Source: Panulirus ornatus (lineage: Eukaryota > Arthropoda > Malacostraca > Decapoda > Palinuridae). Taken from it: a stretch of DNA of 64,000 nt. The stretch lies in assembly GCF_036320965.1 (NCBI RefSeq), contig NC_092241.1:4727668-4791667 (forward strand), given 5' to 3'. Shown here piece after piece: positions 41,208 through 51,489 of the stretch. The notes beneath the pieces were generated by a model, which worked only from the letters and a program-made list of their open reading frames with translations, was not told the origin of the DNA and searched no databases. The translations under genes were made by a program, and so were the position numbers. Each line of letters starts with the position of its first letter. Positions within the stretch are counted from its first letter, which is position 1.

Positions 41208-41525
41208 TCATAAACTTATCATTTTACAAATCTTATCAACAATAAAGTTATCTAATTTGTATAGACCATCACTAATATTAAAATTATAATTCTTTGTGTA
41301 TTTAATAATAGAAGATTCAATGATATTTCTCTTTGTAATAGAGTTAGAGTTAATAACTGAGATGGCGTTACTCCAGTCAATACAATGATCATAGTTTTTA
41401 ACATCATTAAACAAGGCATTTGATTCTTGTCCTGTTCTTATACTATATTTATGTTGCTTAAGTCTAACAGAAAGATCCTTACCAATCTGACCAACATAAA
41501 ATTTATCACAGTTTCCACAAGGCAC
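41208..41525 (-). CDS. GIY-YIG endonuclease domain of the Penelope-like element
   Basis: The 105-residue frame begins CGNCDKFYVGQIGKDLSVRL followed by KQHKYSIRTGQESNALFNDV. In GIY-YIG nucleases of Penelope-like elements the second half of the name-giving motif appears as YVGQTG with a downstream R and H. Here YVGQ, R and H are all present in order at about residues 10-26. KNYDHCIDWSNA and the IIESSIIKY stretch (conserved glutamate) follow. The first GIY strand lies upstream in the frame ending at 41527, which reads CIYKVPC-like bases. The nuclease would nick target DNA for this element. The frame itself is open, but the RT upstream is broken. Confidence 0.8.
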   Translation of the reverse strand: MPCGNCDKFYVGQIGKDLSVRLKQHKYSIRTGQESNALFNDVKNYDHCIDWSNAISVINSNSITKRNIIESSIIKYTKNYNFNISDGLYKLDNFIVDKICKMISL

Positions 41526-41526
41526 T

Positions 41527-41996
41527 TTATAGATGCAACCAAGAGAATTTTCTGGTGAATTCCTGATTAAGATATTCTTTGTAGAAGATATTCTTTATAG
41601 TATTATTGTTGTTAAAGGCAACATTTACATTAAAGGATTTAAGCAACATCGGAAGCAAAGTGAAATTATTATTAAAAGGGAGAACTAAAAGATTCTTGGT
41701 GTCAATGGGATGTTTGGGCTCAACTCTATAAAATGATTTCTTTGCTAACTTAAGGGATTTATCAATGAAAGATCTAGGGTACTTTAACTTAGATCCAATA
41801 GAATTTATCTTCTCAAACTCATCATCAATAAACTCTGGACTGCAAATATGTAATGCCCTAAGGAACATAGATTGAAATGATGATAATTTAACTCTGCCAT
41901 GTTGAGATGAGTAATAATGGATATATGAGCTGAGCATACATTGGTGGCTTTTCTGTATATGCTAAACTTAAACTTGTTTCCTTGTCTATGGATCAT
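41527..41996 (-). pseudogene. Penelope-like RT thumb/linker region, frameshifted
   Basis: The first frame reads GNKFKFSIYRKATN, close to the FSVYRKPTN motif downstream of the Penelope RT core. A frameshift near 41935 leads into YIHYYSSQHGRVKLSSFQSM, then FLRALHICSPEFIDDEFEKI and LKYPRSFIDKSLKLAK, the conserved linker before the nuclease. The catalytic RT motifs should lie 5' of this but the element is truncated there and joined to the inverted end segment at 41999. Confidence 0.75.
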
Positions 41997-41998
41997 GC

Positions 41999-42040
41999 AA
42001 TGATGATGTGATTATTACACGAAAGTGCACTTGAGAAATT
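41999..42040 (+). ncRNA. Degenerate inverted copy of the hammerhead-like motif
   Basis: This is the inverted counterpart of the motif at 41069-41109. The core reads ATGATGA instead of CTGATGA, and the stem I partner strands no longer pair (GCA and GAGA). The GAAA and AAGTGCACTT parts remain. It is probably inactive. Confidence 0.5.
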
Positions 42041-42207
42041 TTCGTGCTTCACTTTCCCCGTGGACTCAGGAATGTGTATGTGTGTGGGTGGGTTGGGCCA
42101 TTCTTTCGTCTGTTTCCTTGCTCCACCTTGCTAACATGGGAGACTTACAAAGTATAATAAAAAAAAAAGGTACATATATATATATATATTGATGTCTTTT
42201 GTTGTTG

Positions 42208-44085
42208 AAGGAGGTAAATAATGTGCGAAAGATGAGAAAAAATGGGAACAGGTGAAGGTGTGAGAGGGGAAGTGATAACAGGTAGTGATGAAAATAGTAG
42301 GAGATGGAACAAGTAATTGATGGACTGCTGAATTCATTTGATACAGTGGCAGATGTAGGGTGTTTTAGTTGGAGCGGTATGTAAAGTGAGAGTCATGGAG
42401 AGTGGTTTGGTGAAGAGAAAAGAAGTGGTGAAAGCCATGTGTTGATGAAATGTGGCAAGGCAGTAGGATTCGATGGTACTGCAGGGGAAAGGGGCTGACT
42501 GTGTTGTTGATTGGTTAGCAAGGTTATTCACTGTACGTATGGTGTAATGCCTGAGGATTGGAGGAATGTATGTATAGTGACACTCGATAAAAGCAAAGTG
42601 GATAAAGGTGAGTGTTTAAACTACATAGGCACAAGTTTGTTAATTGTACTTAGTAAATTGTGTGGGAGGTTATTGACTGAGAGGTTGAAGGCATGTACAG
42701 AACATCAGACTGGAAAGGAGCATTTTAGTTTCAGAAGTGATAGAGGATGTGTGGATCATTTGTATGCTTTGAAGGATGTGTGTGAGAATTACTTTGAAAA
42801 ACAGATAGAGTTATATGAAGCATTTATGGATCTGGAGAAGGCATATGATAGGGTTGGTAGAGATGCTGTGTGGAAGGTTTGAAGAACATATGTTGTGTGA
42901 AGTAAGCCACTAGAAGCAGTGAAAAGTTTTTATCAATGGTGTAAGGCATTTATACGAATAGGAAGAGAGTTGGGTGAATGGTTTCAGTGAAGTTAGTTCT
43001 GCGGCATGGGTGTGTGATGTCAGCATGGTCGTTTAATTAGTTTATGGATGGAATGGTGAGGGAGGTAAATGCAAGAGTCTTGGAGGGAGGGGCATGTATG
43101 CAGCCTGCTGGGGATGAGAAGGCTTGGGAAACGAGTCAGTCATTGTTCGCTGATAATACAGCACTAGTGGCTGATTTGAGTGAGAAACTGCAGAAATTGG
43201 AGACTAAGCTTGGAAGAGTGTGTGAGAGGAAAAAGTTGAGAGTAATTGTGAATAAAAGCAAGGTTATCAGGTTCAGTAGGGTTGGGGACAAGTTAGTTGG
43301 GAGGTAAGTTTGCATGGAGAAAAATTGGAGGAAGAAGTGTTTAGATATCTAGGAGTGGACTTGTCAGTGAATGGAACCATGGAAGTTGCAGTAACTCATA
43401 GGGAAGGGGGAGTGGGCAAAGGTTCTGGGAGCGATGAAGAATATGTGGAAAGAGAGAACATTATCTTGGAAAGCAAAAATGGGTATGTTTGAAGGAATAG
43501 TAGTTCCATTTCTATTATATGGTTGTGAGGTATGAGCTATAGATAGGGTTGTACGGAGGAGGGTAGATGTGTTGGATATGAGATGTTTGAAGACAATATT
43601 TGGTATGAGGTGGTTTGATCGAGTAAGTAATGAAAGGGTGAGAAAGATGTGTGGAAATAAAATGAATGTGGTAAGATAACAGAAGAGGGCGTGTTGAAAT
43701 GGTTTGGGCATATGGTGAGAATGAGTGGGGAAAAGTTGACAATGAGGACATGTGTGTCAGAAGTGAAGGGAACAACGAGAAGCAGGAGACCAGATTGGAG
43801 ATGCAAGGATGGACTGAAAAAGATTTTGAGTGATCAGAGCCTGAACATGCAGGGGGATGAAAGAGGTGCATGCAATAGAGTGAATTGGAACGATGTAGTA
43901 TACTGGGATTGTGCCATCAATGGAATGTACCAGTGCATGTGAAACATCCAGGGTATACCATGGAAAGCTCTGTGGAGCGTGGATTTGGCTGTGGTTTTGG
44001 TGCATTACACATGATAGCTCATGTATGGATGTGAGTAGATGTGGCCTTTCTTTGTCTGTTTCCTGGCACTAACTTGCTGATGAGA
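42208..44085 (+). mobile_element. Old diverged RTE copy (copy 8)
   Basis: It begins in the linker (GAAGGAGGTAAATAATGTGCG) and passes AFMDLEKAYDRVGRDAVWKV, a decayed FADD box (LFADNTALVADL, with Asn for the second Asp), YLGVDLSVNGTME and RPDWRCKDGLKKIL. It ends in a weak 3' UTR at about 44085. Many substitutions place it among the oldest copies. It sits just after a short TA run at 42174-42190. Confidence 0.8.
42511..43942 (+). pseudogene. RT of old RTE copy 8
   Basis: RT pieces are read in several frames. VMPEDWRNVCIVTLDKSKVD has lost the LYKGKGDK match. YEAFMDLEKAYDRVG follows, then a region with stops (42880-43040). MDGMVREVNARVLE comes next, then LFADNTALVADL, in which the second catalytic Asp of FADD is replaced by Asn. 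That change alone would remove polymerase activity. Confidence 0.8.
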
Positions 44086-44391
44086 TCTAAATGTCTTTCT
44101 ACTCCACTAATGTCTGAGTTTCTGGCCTATTCTGCTATGACATACCACCTTGTAAGGACTCGGAGGTCTAATGTTGTTTGAATTTTTTGTATCTTCGACC
44201 ATTTATTATTGATACCATTATGTGTATTCATTTCACTTGTTTGCAGATTTTATGCACAGTTTTTTGTCTCTGTATGTACTAAAGGTGACTGAATCAGTGA
44301 GCAAGCTGTTGCTCATCATCTTATCATCAATCACTGATACGAATGAGGGTAGGTTGTGGACACCATTGACTGTAATAATTCAATTTTATTA

Positions 44392-44426
<35 letters not shown>

Positions 44427-45702
44427 ATGTATATAATGATAACTGAAGTTGAATATGCTACAGAAAAAGCTCACTCATTATCTCATTGTTTCAACTACAT
44501 CAATATGTATAGTATATACCATTGATGTAAGGATATGCACATCTGCAGAAGCATTTGCAATATGGAAGATTGACAAAGATAATTCTCTTTAATATGCAGT
44601 TATTTCCAAGAGATTATGTAGATAATGACCATTGAAGTTGAATAAATCATAAAATGAGCTATCAATTGTTGTCTTATCATCTCATCTCTATTTGAAATAG
44701 GGGAATGCCATGATACAGATGGGTTGAAGTTGGCATCAACTGAGATAATCTATTGTTCACGGCATGTACCACTATAAATATAATACTGAAACTATATGTG
44801 CATCTTCAGAAGCAATGGAGACATGTAGAACAAAGTTGTGAGGCAACAATAACAGGAGCGGGGGTCGATATATCAGTTGGTAGGGCTGAAATGTTGGTAA
44901 ATATATTGGAACAAACTGCTGGTATGGACCAAAGTCACTTGGAGCTGAAATGTCACTTGGGGCCGAAACGTCAGTAAAGCTACAATGTATGGCACGCCGG
45001 ATGCAGATTTGCCTTGGGCTGTCTGCAATAAGTTCATTAGCAAATGTCCATGCACATAATGAGAGAACATTTCCAGATTACTTTGGAAAGCATCCCTCCT
45101 CCTTTAGCTGATAAATTAGGATGAAAGTGGCAGCTACCAGTCAGTTCCTTGCACTGTGAACAGTTGGCATAGAGCAGGCTTTTACCCCACAATTTCCATC
45201 TTATTCAAATCCCTGCCCAATTTGTAAAGACTTAAAATTGTGGGTGTAGGATGTGCTATGAGGGTAACTTATAACGTAACTTACGCAGAGAAACTTGATT
45301 TGGAAAATGGCAACTTATGTTTTAGCTGTTTTATACAGATCATTGTGATTACAGAAATACTTGCAGAGCATGAGTCAAGAGCATTATGTGTGACTGAATG
45401 ATGTCAGATAAGGTGACAGAGGTACCTCTGGCAAAATATGGGGTTATTAGTAAAATTTCCTTAGCTAATATTGATATAAGTAAATCACTTATAAAAAATC
45501 AATAGAATCTATAAAAAATCAATAGAATCTATGAAAACCTCACCTGACTTCCTTAGCAGTCAAGATTTTCCTTTATTTACAATAATCTAGTTCAAACATA
45601 CTAGTCACACATGAAAGTGCACTGGCAGTGTGATGCCATATGTCAACAAATAGATGATAAAACGCAATCCTAGTAGTAGACGTATATAATATTGGTATCT
45701 TT
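44086..45702. other. Unassigned DNA with a (GT)n microsatellite
   Basis: A (TG)n run lies at 44394-44427. At 44935-44980 two similar words, GAGCTGAAATGTCACTTGG and GGCCGAAACGTCAGTAA, follow each other. A 20-bp word, ATAAAAAATCAATAGAATCT, is repeated twice in tandem near 45491-45530. No gene is recognised. Confidence 0.5.
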
Positions 45703-46774
45703 AGATAGAGTTGATAGAGATGCTCTGTGGAAGGTATTAAGAATATATGGTGTGGGAGGCAAGTTGTTAGAAGCAGTGAAAAGTTTTTATCGAGGATGTA
45801 AGGCATGTGTACGTGTAGGAAGAGAGGAAAGTGATTGGTTCTCAGTGAATGTAGGTTTGCGGCAGGGGTGTGTGATGTCTCCATGGTTGTTTAATTTGTT
45901 TATGGATGGGGTTGTAAGGGAGGTAAATGCAAGAGTCCTGGAAAGAGGGGCAAGTATGAAGTCTGTTGGGGATGAGAGAGCTTGGGAAGTGAGTCAGTTG
46001 TTGTTCGCTGATGATACAGCGCTGGTGGCTGATTCATGTGAGAAACTGCAGAAGCTGGTGACTGAGTTTGGTAAAGTGTGTGGAAGAAGAAAGTTGAGAG
46101 TAAATGTGAATAAGAGCAAGGTTATTAGGTACAGTAGGGGTGAGGGTCAAGTCAATTGGGAGGTGAGTTTGAATGGAGAAAAACTGGAGGAAGTGAAGTG
46201 TTTTAGATATCTGGGAGTGGATCTGTCAGCGGATGGAACCATGGAAGCGGAAGTGGATCATAGGGTGGGGGAGGGGGCGAAAATTTTGGGAGCCTTGAAA
46301 AATGTGTGGAAGTCGAGAACACTATCTCGGAAAGCAAAAATGGGTATGTTTGAGGGAATAGTGGTTCCAACAATGTTGTATGGTTGCGAGGCGTGGGCTA
46401 TGGATAGAGATGTGCGCAGGAGGATGGATGTGCTGGAAATGAGATGTTTGAGGACAATGTGTGGTGTGAGGTGGTTTGATCGAGTAAGTAACGTAAGGGT
46501 AAGAGAGATGTGTGGAAATAAAAAGAGCGTGGTTGAGAGAGCAGAAGAGGGTGTTTTGAAATGGTTTGGGCACATGGAGAGAATGAGTGAGGAGAGATTG
46601 ACCAAGAGGATATATGTGTCGGAGGTGGAGGGAACGAGGAGAAGAGGGAGACCAAATTGGAGGTGGAAAGATGGAGTGAAAAAGATTTTGTGTGATCGGG
46701 GCCTGAACATGCAGGAGGGTGAAAGGAGGGCAAGAAATAGAGTGAATTGGAGTCATGTGGTATACAGGGGTTGA
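45692..46774 (+). CDS. RTE reverse transcriptase, truncated open frame
   Basis: From RVDRDALWKVLRIYG the frame stays open to the natural end RNRVNWSHVVYRG. It includes LRQGCVMSPWLF, LLFADDTALVAD, CFRYLGVDLSADG, YGCEAWAMDRD and GRPNWRWKDGVKKIL. The first dozen bases of the frame are flanking DNA. Finger motifs are missing through truncation, so no complete RT results. Confidence 0.85.
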   Translation: MVSLDRVDRDALWKVLRIYGVGGKLLEAVKSFYRGCKACVRVGREESDWFSVNVGLRQGCVMSPWLFNLFMDGVVREVNARVLERGASMKSVGDERAWEVSQLLFADDTALVADSCEKLQKLVTEFGKVCGRRKLRVNVNKSKVIRYSRGEGQVNWEVSLNGEKLEEVKCFRYLGVDLSADGTMEAEVDHRVGEGAKILGALKNVWKSRTLSRKAKMGMFEGIVVPTMLYGCEAWAMDRDVRRRMDVLEMRCLRTMCGVRWFDRVSNVRVREMCGNKKSVVERAEEGVLKWFGHMERMSEERLTKRIYVSEVEGTRRRGRPNWRWKDGVKKILCDRGLNMQEGERRARNRVNWSHVVYRG

Positions 46775-46986
46775 CGTGCTGTCAGTGGATTGAAGCAAGG
46801 CATGTGAAGCGTCTGGGGTAAACCATGGAAAGCTGTGTAGGTATGTATATTTGCGTGTGTGGACGTGTGTATGTACATGTGTATGGGGGGGGGGTTGGGC
46901 CATTTCTTTCGTCTGTTTCCTTGCGCTACCTCGCAAACGCGGGAGACAGCGACAAAGTATAAAAAAAAAAAAAAAAAAAAAAAAAA
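45704..46986 (+). mobile_element. RTE-like LINE, young short-UTR copy (copy 9)
   Basis: The copy is 5'-truncated at the RVDRDALWKV part of the RT and ends in the short 3' UTR and a run of about 24 A. A possible 7-bp target duplication, ATCTTTA, lies at the 5' edge (about 45697-45703) and just after the A tail (about 46987-46993). Confidence 0.9.
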
Positions 46987-47050
46987 TCTTTATACTGTCA
47001 TTTCAGGTACTTAGTAAAGTTTTACAAATTTATATTGTATATTGTATATT

Positions 47051-47405
47051 GTGTCGGAGGTGGAGGGAACGAGGAGAAGAGGGAGACCAAATTGGAGGTG
47101 GAAAGATGGAGTGAAAAAGATTTTGTGTGATCGGGGCCTGAACATGCAGGAGGGTGAAAGGAGGGCAAGGAATAGAGTGAATTGGAGCGATGTGGTATAC
47201 CAGGGTTGACGTGCTGTCAGTGGATTGAATCAGGGCATGTGAAGCGACTGGGGTAAACCATGGAAAGCTGTGTAGGTATGTATATTTGTGTGTGTGGACG
47301 TATGTATATACATGTGTATGGGGGGGGGTTGGGCCATTTCTTTCGTCTGTTTCCTTGCGCTACCTCGCAAACGCGGGAGACAGCGACAAAGTATAATAAA
47401 TAAAT
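47051..47405 (+). mobile_element. RTE 3' end only (about 355 bp)
   Basis: The fragment starts at TGTCGGAGGTGGAGGGAACG, covers the last about 55 codons and the short 3' UTR, and ends GACAAAGTATAATAAATAAA. ATATTGT occurs at both edges, a possible short target duplication. It lies only 65 bases after copy 9, so both hit the same neighbourhood. Confidence 0.85.
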
Positions 47406-47409
47406 ATAA

Positions 47410-49324
47410 AATAAAATATTGTACAAGTTTTACCTACTTCCCATTACTTATTTTCCCTGATATAATTAAACCATTTCCTAATTAAATATTGTTGAATATG
47501 GTATGATGCTCTGCAACTGTTATTATTTTCTCTAAACATTACAACAGCACTGCGGATCAATATCATTCAACACTCGAAGCTAATCCTGATGCAGAGCTAC
47601 ACCGATAAATTACCACAAAAGGTAATATCCAAAGATCTGTTTCAATTCTACAGTGTGAGGGATCCATTGGTGGCTGCCACTCATGAGAATCTATCAGTTA
47701 TAAAACGTGCACCAGCTTTCTCTTGAAGTACCACTTTTACTGTTAATGGAGTCCATTAATAAGCGTTTCTCTCAAATCCATGTTATATTTCTGATGTCCC
47801 TAACCTGGAACTTCACCATTATCTCTGTGGTGCCCTTAATATGGAACTTAACCCCTTGCAGAACCACAGCATTCAAAGATAGTTTCGGTACGTGGATAAA
47901 CTGGTAGTTTACCGTTATTTCAGCTTTGCCCCATACACCACATCATAAATAACATAACCTAATGGTACCGATATATCCAAAAGGGACCTTAGAGCTACAA
48001 GCGCCGAATGGATCATCGTTGTATCTGTGGGCAGATCTCACCACTGTGAACCGTTATCCCTAAATCGTAATCCAGACCAGGATTAGATCACGTATACTCA
48101 TTTTTCATGGTTTTCTAGCCCGAAGAAATGGGAGAAACTTGGATTATATTTACCTTCTGTTTGGTCCTTTGGGAAGAACGATTGGCAGGACGATCCCCAC
48201 CAGTCCCCAGAAAAGGGTCATTAAAATGACAGGAATTGCTGCAGCACCCATCCTTCCTTCGGTTTATTTATCTAGATCACGAGAAACTCGTCTTTCTTCC
48301 TTTCTGTCGACTGTGAAATAGTTCTCAACTCAACTTTAGTTCTTGCTTTTTGGTTCAGTGATGATGTCACTAGTCGGAGGGAGATCCCATCTGTCAATAA
48401 CAAAATCTGAGGGACACGAGCCTAACGGATACAGGCCTTACATAAATCCATTTGTTAAAAATGAAATATGAATAAATATTAGTGAAATCGACATAATACA
48501 ATTGAAAAAAAATCTAATTCACAAAACTTATAATTTTCTGTAAAATATAACACTTTACATGCAGCGGATGTAAAGTGTTATAAGGTTTATTAATCGCCCG
48601 TTATTTCTATTATAGGTAAATAATGGTACATGAATATTCTTTACACATTACTGTGATAACGATTACAAAGAACGCTTGCCTTATTAACTTTTTTTCAGAT
48701 GAAAAGTAATTTCCTGCTGAGGACGTTCTTCAAACTGGATTCTGGATTCGGGCTTAGTTCTCTTTTTTTGGATCTCGCGCACAAGTACGACCTTGTTCTA
48801 ACCATTTTTCTAATGGATACTACTTACCTATATATTTCTTCATCAGTGATTTATTAGTATGTAATCATATTCAACGCCTTGAGAGGAAACCCGCATTGTA
48901 GATATACGAAATTTGTAATTCTGGTCTCTGTTCGAAGTGCACTCCTTTAGTGAAGTTAGACATTACTTTAAATTACTTTAGACCGTTGCTTGATGCTATT
49001 GAATGAACGTCAGGACAAAGTCCGACCGAAAGTCTCGTATCTGAGTGCTTTGTTTTACGTCTATGCTATCTGACGTTTACAGCTCATTTTTTTTTAAGTT
49101 TGTTGATCTATGTGCGGTGTATGTAGCGTTTGACGCTTATTGCCCGAACCGTATTATCCTTGTAACAGTCGGTAACTATTACATCACATAGCTGAAAATG
49201 TGATTAGCATCAGAATTTGGAAGTAAAGAATTTCTTTTTAAGTAATTTCCTCATATACCCAAGTAGGAAATTCTTTGAGTCGGTTGGAATTCTCTTGTCT
49301 TACTTCTCTATATTTATGATACTC

Positions 49325-49325
<1 letters not shown>
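47410..49325. other. Unassigned non-coding DNA with a perfect hairpin
   Basis: No coding domain or known repeat is seen. A perfect inverted repeat with 15-bp arms (TATAACACTTTACAT and its complement) and a 7-base loop lies at 48546-48582. Confidence 0.5.
48546..48582. repeat. Perfect 15-bp inverted repeat
   Basis: TATAACACTTTACAT (48546-48560), loop GCAGCGG, then ATGTAAAGTGTTATA (48568-48582). No T or A tract suggests a terminator, and no flanking direct repeat was seen. Its role is unknown. Confidence 0.85.

Positions 49326-49393
<68 letters not shown>
49326..49393. repeat. (TA)n tract at the 3' end of an RTE copy
   Basis: Pure TA repeats directly continue the tail of the minus-strand copy that begins at 49394. 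Confidence 0.95.
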
Positions 49394-49397
<4 letters not shown>

Positions 49398-51127
49398 TTA
49401 TTTATTATACTTTGTCGCTGTCTCCCGCGTTTGCGAGGTAGCGCAAGGAAACAGACGAAAGAAATGGCCCAGCCCCCCCCCCCCCCATACACATGTATAT
49501 ACATACGTCCACACACGCAAATATACATACCTACACAGCTTTCCATGGTTTACCCCAGACGCTTCACATGCCTTGATTCAATCCACTGACAGCACGTCAA
49601 CCCCGGTATACCACATCGCTCCAATTCACTCTATTCCTTGCCCTCCTTTCACCCTCCTCCATGTTCAGGCCCCGATCACACAAAATCTTTTTCACTCCAT
49701 CTTTCCACCTCCAATTTGGTCTCCCTCTTCTCCTCGTTCCCTCCACCTCCGACACATATATCCTCTTGGTCAATCTTTCCTCACTCATTCTCTCCATGTG
49801 CCCAAACCACTTCAAAACACCCTCTTCTGCTCTCTCAACCACGCTCTTTTTATTTCCACACATCTCTCTTACCCTTACGTTACTCACTCGATCAAACCAC
49901 CTCACACCACACATTGTCCTCAAACATCTCATTTCCAGCACATCCATCCTCCTGCGCACAACTCTATCCATAGCCCATGCCTCGCAACCATACAACATTG
50001 TTGGAACCACTATTCCTTCAAACATATCCATTTTTGCTTTCCGAGATAATGTTCTCGACTTCCACACATTCTTCAAGGCCCCCAGAATTTTCGCCCCCTC
50101 CCCCACCCTATGATCCACTTCCGCTTCCATGGTTCCATCCGCTGCCAGATCCACTCCCAGATATCTAAAACACTTCACTTCCTCCAGTTTTTCTCCATTC
50201 AAACTCACCTCCCAATTGATTTGACCCTCAACCCTACTGTACCTAATAACCTTGCTCTTATTCACATTTACTCTTAACTTTCTTCTTCCACACACTTTAC
50301 CAAACTCAGTCACCAGCTTCTGCAGTTTCTTACATGAATCAGCCACCAGCGCTGTATCATCAGCGAACAACAACTGACTGACTTCCCAAGCTCTCTCATC
50401 CCCAACAGACTTCATACTTGCCCCTCTTTCCAAAACTCTTGCATTTACCTCCCTAACAACCCCATCCATAAACAAATTAAACAACCATGGAGACATCACA
50501 CACCCCTGCCGCAAACCTACATTCACTGAGAACCAATCACTTTCCTCTCTTCCTACACGTACACATGCCTTACATCCTCGATAAAAACTTTTCACTGCTT
50601 CTAACAACTTTCCTCCCACACCATATATTCTTAATACCTTCCACAGAGCATCTCTATCAACTCTATCATATGCCTTCTCCAGATCCATAAATGCTACATA
50701 CAAATCCATTTGCTTTTCTAAGTATTTCTCACATACATTCTTCAAAGCAAACACCTGATCCACACATCCTCTACCACTTCTGAAGCCACACTGCTCTTCC
50801 CCAATCTGATGCTCTGTACATGCCTTCACCCTCTCAATCATTACCTTCCCATATAATTTACCAGGAATACTCAACAAACTTATACCTCTGTAATTTGAGC
50901 ACTCACTCTTATCCCCTTTGCCTTTGTACAATGGCACTATGCACGCATTCCGCCAATCCTCAGGCACCTCACCATGAGTCATACATACATTAAATAACCT
51001 TACCAACCAGTCAACAATACAGTCACCCCCTTTTTTTAATAAATTCCACTGCAATACCATCCAAACCTGCTGCCTTGCCGGCTTTCATCTTCCGCAAAGC
51101 TTTCACTACCTCTTCTCTGTTTACCAA
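49394..51127 (-). mobile_element. RTE-like LINE, young short-UTR copy (copy 11)
   Basis: On the minus strand it runs from the NREEVVKAL linker region at 51127 to the short 3' UTR and TA tail at 49394. The 5' truncation point lies directly at another TA run (51128-51146). Confidence 0.9.
49597..51060 (-). CDS. RTE reverse transcriptase, 487-codon open frame
   Basis: The frame carries CIVPLYKGKGDK, AFMDLEKAYDR, LRQGCVMSPWLF, LLFADDTALVAD at about residue 230, CFRYLGVDLAADG and GRPNWRWKDGVKKIL to the natural end RNRVNWSDVVYRG. Its first eight residues are out of frame with the family. A seven-A run (six in other copies) at 51031-51037 shifts the frame, and the upstream KAGKAAGLDGIAVEFI continues in another phase. 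The same extra A occurs in the copy at 51490-52941. Confidence 0.85.
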   Translation of the reverse strand: MVLQWNLLKKGGDCIVDWLVRLFNVCMTHGEVPEDWRNACIVPLYKGKGDKSECSNYRGISLLSIPGKLYGKVMIERVKACTEHQIGEEQCGFRSGRGCVDQVFALKNVCEKYLEKQMDLYVAFMDLEKAYDRVDRDALWKVLRIYGVGGKLLEAVKSFYRGCKACVRVGREESDWFSVNVGLRQGCVMSPWLFNLFMDGVVREVNARVLERGASMKSVGDERAWEVSQLLFADDTALVADSCKKLQKLVTEFGKVCGRRKLRVNVNKSKVIRYSRVEGQINWEVSLNGEKLEEVKCFRYLGVDLAADGTMEAEVDHRVGEGAKILGALKNVWKSRTLSRKAKMDMFEGIVVPTMLYGCEAWAMDRVVRRRMDVLEMRCLRTMCGVRWFDRVSNVRVREMCGNKKSVVERAEEGVLKWFGHMERMSEERLTKRIYVSEVEGTRRRGRPNWRWKDGVKKILCDRGLNMEEGERRARNRVNWSDVVYRG

Positions 51128-51146
51128 ATATATATATATATATATT

Positions 51147-51315
51147 TATAATACTTTGTCGTTGTTTCCCGCGATAGCGAGGTAGCGCAGGACACACGAA
51201 AGAGTGGTCCAACCCACCCACATACGCATGTTTATGCATACACGTCCACACACGCACATATACATAACTATACATTCTAACGTATACATATATATACATT
51301 TTTTTTTTTTTTTTT
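51147..51315 (-). mobile_element. RTE 3' UTR fragment between two copies
   Basis: ATACTTTGTCGTTGTTTCCC, then GCGATAGCGAGGTAGCGCAG and diverged UTR words up to the poly-T at 51299-51315 belong to a 3' UTR piece in minus orientation. The poly-T is the A tail of the next minus copy. The fragment is more diverged than either neighbour. Confidence 0.75.
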
Positions 51316-51489
51316 ATTGTCGCTGTCTCCCGCGTTTGCGAGGTAGCGCAAGGAAACAGACGAAAGAAATGCCCCCCCCCATACACATGTATATACATAC
51401 GTCCACACACGAAAATATACACACCTACACAGCTTTCCATGGTTTACCCCAGAGCTTCACATGCCTTGATTCAATCCACTGACAGCACG

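Larger units (their letters stand above)
41004..42072 (-). mobile_element. Penelope-like element, 5'-truncated, inserted in the 3' UTR of RTE copy 7
   Basis: The minus strand encodes the RT C-terminal linker and a GIY-YIG nuclease, the hallmark of EN-plus Penelope-like elements. The RTE word ATGTGTATGT occurs on both sides (about 40987-40996 and 42074-42083), suggesting a 10-bp target duplication. The outer 70 bases at 41032-41103 and 41999-42070 are inverted copies of each other. The end beyond 41032 carries a small hairpin, GATCAC/GTGATC (41009-41032). The RT core is absent. Confidence 0.8.
37561..42160 (+). mobile_element. RTE-like LINE, full-length but dead, interrupted by a Penelope-like element (copy 7)
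   Basis: It has the complete 5' leader (CCTGGGGATATGGGAGAAAA at the start), endonuclease, linker, RT and a long-form 3' UTR. That UTR is split at about 41000 by the Penelope-like element and resumes at 42073 with GGGTGGGTTGGGCC and TTTCGTCTGTTTCCTTGC, then an A-rich tail near 42156. Without the insert it is about 3.5 kb. Confidence 0.85.

Noticed and set aside
41999..42040. A second functional hammerhead in the inverted Penelope end
   Set aside because: The core base C is changed to A and the stem I strands no longer pair.
47051..47405. Independent short gene encoding the basic GRPNWRWKDG segment
   Set aside because: It is simply the 3' end of a truncated RTE copy with the family's UTR and tail.
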